64,000 nt of DNA from Acridotheres tristis (Eukaryota; Chordata; Aves; Passeriformes; Sturnidae). How positions within the stretch are numbered: the stretch's first letter is position 1; each line of letters starts with the position of its first letter. Positions 54,765-64,000 of the stretch are shown one piece after another. The stretch is taken from assembly GCA_037013685.1 (NCBI GenBank), contig CM072889.1:9309976-9373975 (forward strand), written 5' to 3'. The notes beneath the pieces are model-generated. The model was not told the origin of the DNA, searched no databases, and saw nothing but the letters and a program-made list of their open reading frames with translations. The translations under genes were made by a program, and so were the position numbers.

Positions 54765-56112
54765 AAACAAAACTTTATAGATTACATATTAGCAAAACAC
54801 TGCCAGAATAACTTTTTATGTGGGTATGTTCAGTGAGTAAATTTTATATGAATTTCAAAATCTAGATTTCACAAATTGATGGGTTTGCAGGGCATGTCTA
54901 TATTCTTTTTTTTACATGGTAAAATATTCAAGAGGTGTAGGCTCAGATAAAAATAAATGTGATCACATAATGTATTTGATTTAATTTATGGAGCACTACC
55001 TGTCCTCCTTTAACAGGCTACTCAAGACATGTTAAAATGCTCTAATTCTATGCGCGTACAAGCTTATCGCCTGAGAATATTAATGCATTTGTTAACCTTA
55101 AGTGCTGTCCTTGGTTATAAGTGTAGATGGCACTTTTGTACCACTGTTTACCTGTGCTTTCTCTTATTCTCTCTTCTTTTGCTTCCTCCTCAGCTTTGAT
55201 GCTGTTCACTTACAGTTCCTATTAGCACTTGCTGTTGTACACCTGTGGTGGGACTGTAATGATAGTACCTTCTTGCACCCTTCACCTGATCTTTCCACCC
55301 CCTTTTGCATAGCACTTTTCTTTCATTTAAAATCTTGAATCTATAAAAAAATATGTTGGACTACTTGTCATCATTAATGCCTAGTGGACTTTCTACACTT
55401 TATGCTTCTCTGACTGGGGTAAAACATCTCTAAGACTTATATTTTGTCTAGGACAGGTTTCACGGAGAGCCAAAAGCTCCCAAAACTTGCTCAAATTCAC
55501 AAACTTTCAGATGTCAAAAGTACATGAAATTTGCATTCCCCATATGGTGGCCTCTGTGTCAGGTATATTAGCAGGCTCACCAGGTACTATATCAGACAAT
55601 TTTTCCCCCTGGCACAGCAGACCTCCAACGCAGGAGAAGCAGAACCAAGATTTGGTTGTTTTGGGGTTTTTTTTGTCACCAAATGAAGCATTAGTACTGG
55701 GTTAAGTAACCATCTCAGTAAGCAAAATGTTCTTAGATCCTGGTAAGGTCTTGTGACCACTGTCAGCATCTATTGTATGGTCTATAAAGAGTCCTGGAAA
55801 TTGATATAAAGTGCTTCCTTTGGCTGTAAACACTTTTTTTCTTATCTGACACTAAAAATCAAAAGAGGAGACTGTATTAAAGGGAGCATGTACTTCATCA
55901 GCAGAACTGCAGACTCTTTTCCCCTTTTAGGCTTTGACTTCTTGCTGCTTCACAGATCTAAGCCTTCCACATCAGAAATGTTAGTGATCATGTAGCTGTT
56001 ACACTGTACCTGTTTCCGGAAATAATTATAATTGCTTGGAGGGAAATTGACTGATGGATGAACAAAGTTCAGACAGGTAGCTGCACACCTTCAGACTGAC
56101 AAGGCTTATCTC
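54765..56112. other. non-coding, no gene recognised
   Basis: No gene or repeat recognised. Confidence 0.5.
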
Positions 56113-56578
56113 TGACGTGGGGAGGCCACAAAAACATGGCTTGGATTGCAGGGGCTGGGGAACCGGCCAAAGAAAAGCCTACTGCACTTCCCTGGAGGAC
56201 CAATCCCTAAGCCATAACCCTTATTGCCCCTGGAATCCATTGCTGCTTTATGTTGATTCCTTGCACTCCATTGGTCCTTCCCCCATGCCCTCATCCCATT
56301 GGTCCCAGTGTTCTGCCCTGCCCCTCACTATTCATACATAAACTGCTGTTTCCCCTGCTGCTTTGGTTTTTCGTCCCTGGATCCTTTTGAGGCTGAAGCA
56401 ATGAAGACTCTCCTTGGAACTCCACACAAGGACCTCGTCTCCATCTTCCGCATTGCCCGAATTCACAAAAGAGCTAGTCACTTGGTGAGACTGCAGACAT
56501 GCCTGTGCTCCCAGGATGTCCTTCTAAGGACAGTTCTCAGGGAAGGTCACAGCACTCCTACCAATGCCTGCCATGACT
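56113..56578 (+). repeat. solo LTR-like element, related to 16324-16817
   Basis: It has two CCATTGGTCC boxes (about 56269 and 56308), a TATA-like TACATAAAC (about 56335), and an R-U5-like end whose ACATGCCTGTGCTCCCAGGA and GGTCACAGCACTCC parts match the element at 16324. Ends (TGACGTGG, CCATGACT) are approximate. No target duplication is seen. Confidence 0.6.
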
Positions 56579-59500
56579 GAATAGCACAGGGATTTTGGAA
56601 GATGCCATTGTGTTTGCAGAAAGCCCCCAGAATACACAGGTTGCATGGCTGAAAGCAAGTCCGCCTGTTGAAAAAACAGCTGGTGAGAAATTGCAAATAG
56701 ACTAAACACATAGTTTACCCCCTCCAGCCAGTACGTATCTTGGGACAGATGTTGGATAGAAAGAGTTCGTTTTCCACCCCCCCAACCTGTTCTTAATTTG
56801 CATTATTTGAAAGGTAATGATGAGAATTATGAAGTTGTTGGAGGAGCAAGGGTCAGTAAAAGTTAATTTAAAAATTGTATGTTTGCCAAAATGAAACAAT
56901 TAGAATGCCTGGAGAAAGGATGGCTATGTTGGAACAAGAAAATACTCCTGGCAGGCACATGATCATGTTCTGTGCACTTCTATTTATGACCAGAATCTTG
57001 CTCTTGACCTAGCATGATGCTGAATTATTGAATCATCTTAGTTAATTTGCTTCAAAGCAATCTATGGAGTCTAAAAAAAGTGTCTGGATAGAGTTTGATT
57101 TTTCATGGAGTCTGTTTTAAGCTGTTTAGTTCCTTATGTCTAAAGCATGACTTTTTAAAAATATATTTACTCTATGATCCCCATTTTGAGCTATTGATGT
57201 CAATAGGAATCATGTAACTGATTTAAGGGAATTAGATCAGGTTTTATATATTTCTTTTCAAGACATATCTATAGACTTTGATAATAAATTACTTTGCACT
57301 TGGGTAATCTTAACACTGCAAACTCATATAGCTTTGGGAGAGGGAGGTGAATTCTGTTCTGCTTCATGTACAAATGGAACCATGAGTTAAGTACTAATTC
57401 TTTATTATTGACTAAATACTTGTTGATAGTGATTTTTGTGAAAAAGGGTAGAAGTACCACTTCATTTTCAGTTTCCAGGTTGCATTTCTAATTCATAGTT
57501 AAAGCGAGAGTAAAATGGCTACAACCAAACAGACTCACAAACTGAACACTCTTATGTAAAAGCCACAGAAATGTGCCAGTATTTTAACAAAGGGATTTAG
57601 TTAGTTTGAAGAACCTAGATTTGGTACAAGAAAGTTATTATGCTTGTTCTTAAATGAATCATCAAATACCTAATTTTTTTATATACATCAGCACAGTTCT
57701 CTAAAGAGATCACTGAAGATTGGCACCTGCTGGTTTTTGTGCTTGTAAAAACCAGAGGTCTCTTAACTGGCTTACTGGAGCAGTTGGATGGTTTTATGGT
57801 ATCCTTTGCAATCACGAGCTACACATATTAATAGTGTTGTTTTAACATTTGGTCTGTGCATTCTGGACTGTGAGCTGATCTGGAGAATGCCTTAGGATAT
57901 GAAAATTGGAAAATAATGGCAAAGATTATTACAGGCTAGTTGGTTTTTTGTTGTTGTTGGTTTTTTTTTTTGTTTTTTTTTTTTTTTTAAGAAAGAAAAT
58001 ACCCTATTATTTCCCTTAATTTTGATCTGGGTTCCCCTTTATATTTTTTGAGAGAGAGAGGGAGGGAGAAAAGCATTTGGTTAGGCTAAAATATCAAGGT
58101 CAATAAGTCATCAATGACAGGTTAGATCAATACATGCTAAATTTGGAGTTTTAGTGGAAGCGGAAAAGAATCAGCAAAAAGATTTCTATTTTGTCTGTGT
58201 CTGCAAAAGGAAAGAAGTGCTGGAACCTATAGGTTAAATCCTGCTTGTACGCATCTGCTGAGATGTGTATAGAATTTCTGAATGCTGGAGTATTTAATGG
58301 GAATATGAATAACATGACCAGTCTGTTCCTTGGATTTATGATATATTGTAGGCTGTTAAAAAAGGGGGAGGAAAGAGATATAAAGAGTGGAGGAAATGAG
58401 TGCTGCTTTCAAGACTTCACAATAAGTTATTTTTGACATCAGGCTGTAGAAAGTTAAATTTTCTGAAACGTAGAACTTTGAGCTTGGCTGAGAAAACTAA
58501 TGAAAGGATACGGACACATATTTGAAACTGGGACATGGAAATTATTAGTCAGAAGGGCAAGAATGTGTTTTCCCTCCTTTTGACCCTTTATCATGGAAGA
58601 AAGCTACCAGTAATATACAGAGGTGGCTTGTCTACCATGACTCCAAGAGAGCAGGATTTCAAAAGACTCCTTGCTTGGGCTTAAAGTGCATTTTGCCTTT
58701 GCATTGAGTTCAAAGCAAGTCTGAAATTGCAAGTAGAACTCAAAATCATTGCGATTTCACCTCATTTTTACACTGAGCCTCTTGAGATTTGAGTGATTCA
58801 ATCCTAAAGCTGTAAATCTGTGTAGGTTCACACAGAACTTAGTAAAGGTTATTTGAAAGAATTGCAAACTCCAGGAGACATCAGAGAACTTAGGCTGAGC
58901 TTGTTAATTGAAAGTAATGGAGCACAAGGTCGGGGGACTTTTCCAGTGTTTTCAAAATTGCTGAGAAAATTTTTCAGAGCTCTGCTGTTATTAAGTCTGT
59001 GTCCAGCTGCATTGTAGGTGCTGTCTGGGGTCAAAACACTTGTGCTGAATTTATAGTAGGGAACATTTATGAATCTCGTTATCTAAAATGCCCTTGATTT
59101 CAAAGAGGGGAATTAAAACAAGGCAAAAATATTAAATGTAGAGTTGCGCTTATAAGGCTGTTTGCAAGCTGAAAAAAGGCAGATAGAGCAAGGGGAGTGG
59201 AGTGAGTATTTTCACACCAGGTGGAGTGGAAGTTTTCCAAGATTCAAGATCCTTGGTTTCTGGCTGAGGCTGCAGTGTCACTACCTCGACACATTTCCTT
59301 GAGCTCTTTTTCTGCTGTTACTTCCCATGTAGTGACAGCTGCTTGTTTCCCAGTTTAAACTGATCAGGAAATGTTTTTAAATGGCTGCCTTGCAATGCTT
59401 GTGTTTAGCTTACATTATGATTAAGTAAAACTTTTTCTCATGCTCCATGGTGGCCATGACAGTTCTGCATATTTCTGTAGCACAAATTAAACTGTTGGAT

Positions 59501-62500
59501 GATTAAATCCCTCCCGGAGTTCAATAACTTTCCCTTAAAAAATCTCCCCTCCCTACTACTCCTTCGTAGTCTTCACATCAGCAGCAAGCCCTGAACTGTG
59601 CTGGTGTTTTTTGGGAAACTGCTGTTCCAAGTCTCCTGTTGACAAATGTTGAGACCATCAGCCCAAGGAAGTGTGGACAGTGTCATTCCCCGTTTCCATG
59701 CCACAGGACTCTGTGTTGTCTCTATTAACTACTTGCTAATTTACGGTTATGGATTATTTAAAATCTGAAATAGAGGTTTCCTAACTGATCAGGTGTATGG
59801 CTGTACTGGGACCATTTGGAGAAATGTTTACTTTGATTAGTGACTGAATTTTCTTTCTTCCTCCATAAAAAATAAGCAGAAAATAACGTCAAAAAGAATT
59901 ATTTTGTCCTAGAATTACTTTTTTCCTCTTTTGAATAAGAGCAGTAGTGTTAGATGAAGGTTTAATATTTTGTGTCTTGGTGGAAATAATTCGTATAGAT
60001 TACTCAATTTTAGTAAATATATTTACCTCTAACATTAATAACATTGTTATGGCTTTAAGTAAGCTGTGTAAAGCACCTTTAAATGGGTGCATCTGTTGAA
60101 AAACCAGGTTAAATCTTGAGGAAATATGCACATAGTTGAATTGTCAGAATTACTTGTTTTTTAAAATCTTGGTCAAACTTGTCCCTGAATATAGAACTGA
60201 AACAGAGGTACAAAGTGTATGTTTCTTAGGGATAATTTTTGCCTTTATTGAATAAAGGAGTTGTTACAGAAATAGACATAAATTTTGGATCACTCTCTTT
60301 TTGTCAAGGTTGTGTGCTACACCTCTAGAAAATTACCACCTACAGAAGGAGAGCTATAGAAACATCTGAGCGTCTTACTAAATTCTTTCATCCTTTAAAA
60401 ACAAAAGCTTTTAATAGATTGAGATCTTGCTCCCAGTCATGTTGGTATCAATCTTGGATAACAATACTGACGTCAATATAATTACAGTAGCTTGACACTT
60501 GTGTTAAAATCTGGCATGATATCCAAGACTTTATAACTCAAAAGCCAAATAGATTGTTTCAAAATGTCATTTATAACTCTGCCAAACTTTACTTTCTACA
60601 GAAAATCTGTCATTACTTCTTCAAATCTATGTGACCTAGATATAGTAATGGCAAGAGCCTTTTCTTTACACTCATAATCATATTGGTTATGAGATGAAGA
60701 GTCCTCTGATAGAATAACATTGCTATCTGATTTAATAAGATAATTGGTATCTTTTTTCATAAATACCGTGTTTTATTGCTTTCTGTTAGTGTGGCACATG
60801 TGGGATTCATAATTTATTTCAATTAAGCCAACCAGTGAAATGTGATATTAGTAATGCTGCTTTTACTGTATCACCACAGATTTTCTGGAAATGGACAAGG
60901 CAATTCTCTATGGGACAAGAGCTCTTTTCCTGCCTTTCAAAAGCACCTGGTATACCTGCTGATCAGGTCTAAATAGGAAAGGAAAATTAATCTTGATAGC
61001 TTGAGATACTTTCAATCCAAGTACCAGGAATTTGAGCTAAAAGGAAGAAGTGGGGGATGAAAGAGGGAGAGGGAAATGAGAAATTGAAAGAGAGCAGGCA
61101 GGAGAGAAGAAACATCTGAAGTTCTGAGGTCAGAGAGACAACAAAGGCCAAGAAAGAGAGATGGTGTAAAATGTACTTGCAAAAGCAGTAGGAAAAGTAT
61201 TTTGGGCATTTTCTATGCACAAAATACTTTTGGCCAGACAAAACGAATGGAAGGCAATAATAAACAGAGGAGAATAAAAAGCTGGTTTTCCTCTGATTCC
61301 TACATCTGGGGGCGAACAGCAAATTTCTCCTAATTTACATTTCTCAAGAAATGTAACACTCCCAAGCTTTCTGCAGCTTTACTTCACACCCTGGTATTGC
61401 AGCCCATAGTCTCTGAGTCATGCTTTCCCTTTTACCACATCTTGGAGCTCGTGCAGCTCAAGTTGAATAGGAAATGCACTTGCTGGTTCCTGTCAGGTAA
61501 TTTTTGGGGCCCTCTGGATTCTGTACCTGAATTCTGCTGGGACACATACTGAAGTCCCTTTTTCTGATTTGGTTTGGTGGCAGGGTCAAAGGTAGCAGTC
61601 ATGGGCTGTGGGCAGCAGACTCCCCTAGCAGCTACTTGGAAGAACAGTGAAGAAAAATTGGAGTGATTTCGAGACAGGAAAGAGGAATGTTGTTAGAAGT
61701 GTTCCCAATCTGTGCTTAGGGTGTTGTGGGAAAGCAGCTGCTCCAGTGCTCTCCTTCTCATCTTCTTCCCAGGAGCAAAGCCTCTTGGAGACTGCATCTG
61801 GGTTTTGGGGGGAATATTTGATGAGATTCTTCCTTCTATCTTTTCCTGCATTAAGCTTGGCAATTGAGTCTTGGCATGTAGTTTTTTCAATGGCAATTAT
61901 AACACTAATAGCAATTTGCATGGAAATTAAGATTGGAAATAAGTGCTTCTGTCCTATGTTTACATCATTTCTCAATCTTAGAAGTTCTTAGGTGGCCAGC
62001 TAGCTCTTCAGGGCTCCTGATGGATGGTGCCCCAGAACACCAAGAGGGGGAACTTCTAGAAACTGTAGTAAATTTTTGTGATGCTATAACACATCATAAT
62101 GACCAAAACCATAATTTTTGGGTTCAGTGTGATGCACTCTTGGCATTATACAGCTTTCCTGCAATGTCATTTATTGCTCACTATCTTCTGCTATTTTCAA
62201 AAGAGATTTGTTGGTTTTTTTATCATGATAGAAGAGACTGCTTTGTTACTCTCTGAAGTTCAGGGAGATAGGAGAGAATACTTGAAAATTGAACTTTTCA
62301 ACCTGGTGGCTCCTGCTGTCTTGGCAGGCAGCAGTCTGACAGGAACACAAGTTCAGCAACAGAGACAAGTAATGAAAAATGTGGATTTGCAACACTTCTC
62401 TGTCAATAACAAAGCTCATCTTTTTGTGTCAGCAAGACATTGCATGCAGCACACCTTTCAAATTCAGTTAATCTCAAAATAATTCAAAAATCAAAAAGCT

Positions 62501-63424
62501 TATTCAACCAACAAGACATACCAGATTGACTCACTGTGTATTCATTGAGGGGACAGCAGAGAGAAAGAGAATTCAATATCAGAATCAGAAAAGCAGCCCT
62601 AGTTTTTGCTCAGTCTAAATTGTTTTTAGACCGCACAAGCAGAAAGTGAATGCTAAAAGAGTTACCACAAGAATATGTTATGATTGCATTGTTTGCATTA
62701 CTCATCTAGGAATAAAATTGACAAAGTTCTACATACGAGCATGCTCTTTCTGCCTCACTGCAAGATCTTGCATATTTTTAATACTATTTCAGGACTGTGT
62801 CTGCTGTCACCACACACCTGACATTCAAATCTGGTGTCAAAGAGCATGTACACACACAGTGATAGGGTAGGGGAGTTTGTTGTGATACTACTGTTTGCTT
62901 ACTGTGGCTTAATGCTTCCTGTTTGGGATGTTGCATGGAGAACAATTCAGATACTGCTAGAAATAGAATTGCTGGTGCCAAATTAATATATTTTTATGAC
63001 AGGACACCTGCTACAGAGTGCCTATAGTGGGTGAAGGCACACAAATGGCATTTTCTTGTTAATTAGAAGAATGTATTTACCTGTGAATGTAAAGGTCTGG
63101 ATGCAGGACTGCCCCTCAGACTAACAGCAGGTCCCATGGACAGCAGAGAGTTAGGAGTGTCAGCACGTGGTTTGGGGTCATTGGGATTAGGACCAGGAGC
63201 TGTGTGATGTGGCACTGCAGAATCTGTCCTTGCAGCTGAGCACACAGAATACTGGGAGCCCATGGGCACTGTTGGCTGTGCTACTTCCTCAGTACTCAGC
63301 TTGGACTGAGCTGCTGTGTGATGTATAATACAAAGGCTCCCCTCACTTCTCCAACTAATGGTTATTCTGAGCAAGAATAGATTATTTGGCAATAAATCGC
63401 TCTCATCTCTTAGGTTCTGAATTT
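56579..63424. other. non-coding, no gene recognised
   Basis: Nearly 7 kb of AT-rich unique DNA. It has a T-rich run at 57959-57988 and a GA-rich run near 58051-58068. The open frames, including 107-127 codons at 61933-62482, overlap in several phases and carry no recognisable domain. Confidence 0.55.
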
Positions 63425-64000
63425 ATGTAATTCACATCTTATCCTTTATTGACGCGATTCACCATCTGCCCACTCCGATGGGTGACCCAGCTAGCTCTGG
63501 GCGAACCCGCGCTGAGAGTGGCTTCCCTTCAGGACCTGGCAGAACCCAAAGTGGAAGTATAGCTCCAAGATATAGCTCAGAAATCTGTCTGGAGGCAAAT
63601 AAAGAGTGAAGAGTCCTTTTATGGTCCACAGAAAAGGTTTATTGGATGGGGTTAGGGTAGACAACTGGAGTCCGGGAGAAGGGACCACAAAAATCAGGGT
63701 GAACTTCCAAACACGAACTTAAATAGGGGACCTCCCCCAGCCAATGAACCAATGAACACAATCAGGAGGCGAAACAATGGGTTGGGCTTCATACATAACT
63801 AACCAATAGGGGGAGACATAGGCAGGGAAATCGAAGTACAACCAATGAGACACTTGGGAAAGGATGGCAAGCAGGGAATATTCGGGTATAAAGGGAGGAG
63901 TCAAGGAGGATTGATAGGGCTCTGGGAGGAGATTGGGGAGATGAGCAGGGAAGACTCTGGAAGGTGAGTTGGGATTAGGGTTGATGGACAAGGGTCAAGG
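63425..64000 (-). repeat. partial LTR running off the window end
   Basis: On the minus strand it shows several ATTGGTT boxes (plus-strand CCAAT at about 63739, 63747, 63804 and 63841), a TATA-like CTATTTAAG (63726-63718) and a poly(A) signal CAATAAACC (tttatt at 63638-63643), in LTR order. The 5' end lies beyond 64000, so whether this is a solo LTR or the 3' LTR of a provirus cannot be told. The low-coordinate edge is a guess. No sequence like the other LTRs in the window. Confidence 0.6.

Noticed and set aside
61933..62482. Overlapping 107- and 127-codon frames
   Set aside because: Different phases over the same DNA and no domain; no support for an exon.
1..64000. CRISPR arrays, bacterial operons, tRNA or rRNA genes
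   Set aside because: Searched by eye; no spaced direct repeats of CRISPR type, no dense coding and no cloverleaf-like gene recognised.

Overview
The window looks like a stretch of bird nuclear DNA, most likely from a passerine. This is inferred: the retroviral Env remnants resemble avian alpha-like class II retroviruses, the LTR families are of avian type, and I saw no mammalian-type SINE or L1 sequence. I found no convincing host exon, tRNA or rRNA. The unique parts are AT-rich and full of stops, as expected of intergenic or intronic DNA.

What the window does hold is endogenous retroviruses, about 30 kb of the 64 kb. ERV-A (3876-12137, minus strand) is an old, heavily mutated class II provirus with two LTRs, a Lys3-like primer site, gag, dUTPase/protease, RT, RNase H/integrase and env remnants; a 282-bp solo LTR (8308-8589) is nested in its RT. 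ERV-B (19728-25587, plus) is a related class II provirus with a 6-bp target duplication. It has lost capsid, protease and most of RT, and its pol carries about 480 bp of unidentified sequence plus a solo LTR (22723-23194). ERV-C (33509-about 34640, plus) is only the env 3' part and a truncated LTR of the same group. ERV-D (46639-52989, plus) is a third full-length class II provirus with a 6-bp target duplication, a wrecked gag-pol, and a short uninterrupted env-derived frame.

ERV-L (38045-44892, minus) is different. It is a class III (ERV-L-like) element whose two LTRs look identical apart from a short GCAA-type microsatellite. It has a perfect 5-bp target duplication, an open gag frame, one amber codon, then an open protease-RT-RNase H-integrase frame in the same phase with every catalytic residue I can check. 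It looks very recent and coding-intact.

Other elements are solo or partial LTRs at 16324-16817, 53607-54177, 56113-56578 and about 63425-64000 (running off the window), and an AT-rich palindromic microsatellite at 54503-54764. The class II proviruses share one plan: LTR, tRNA-Lys-like primer site, gag, dUTPase/protease, pol, a splice acceptor just before a signal-peptide env, polypurine tract, LTR. The most notable points are the gag-amber-pol arrangement and hydrophobic 5' extension of ERV-L, the intact mini-env of ERV-D, the 614-bp conversion-like tract shared by ERV-B and ERV-C, and an ERV load high enough to raise the question of a W-chromosome origin.
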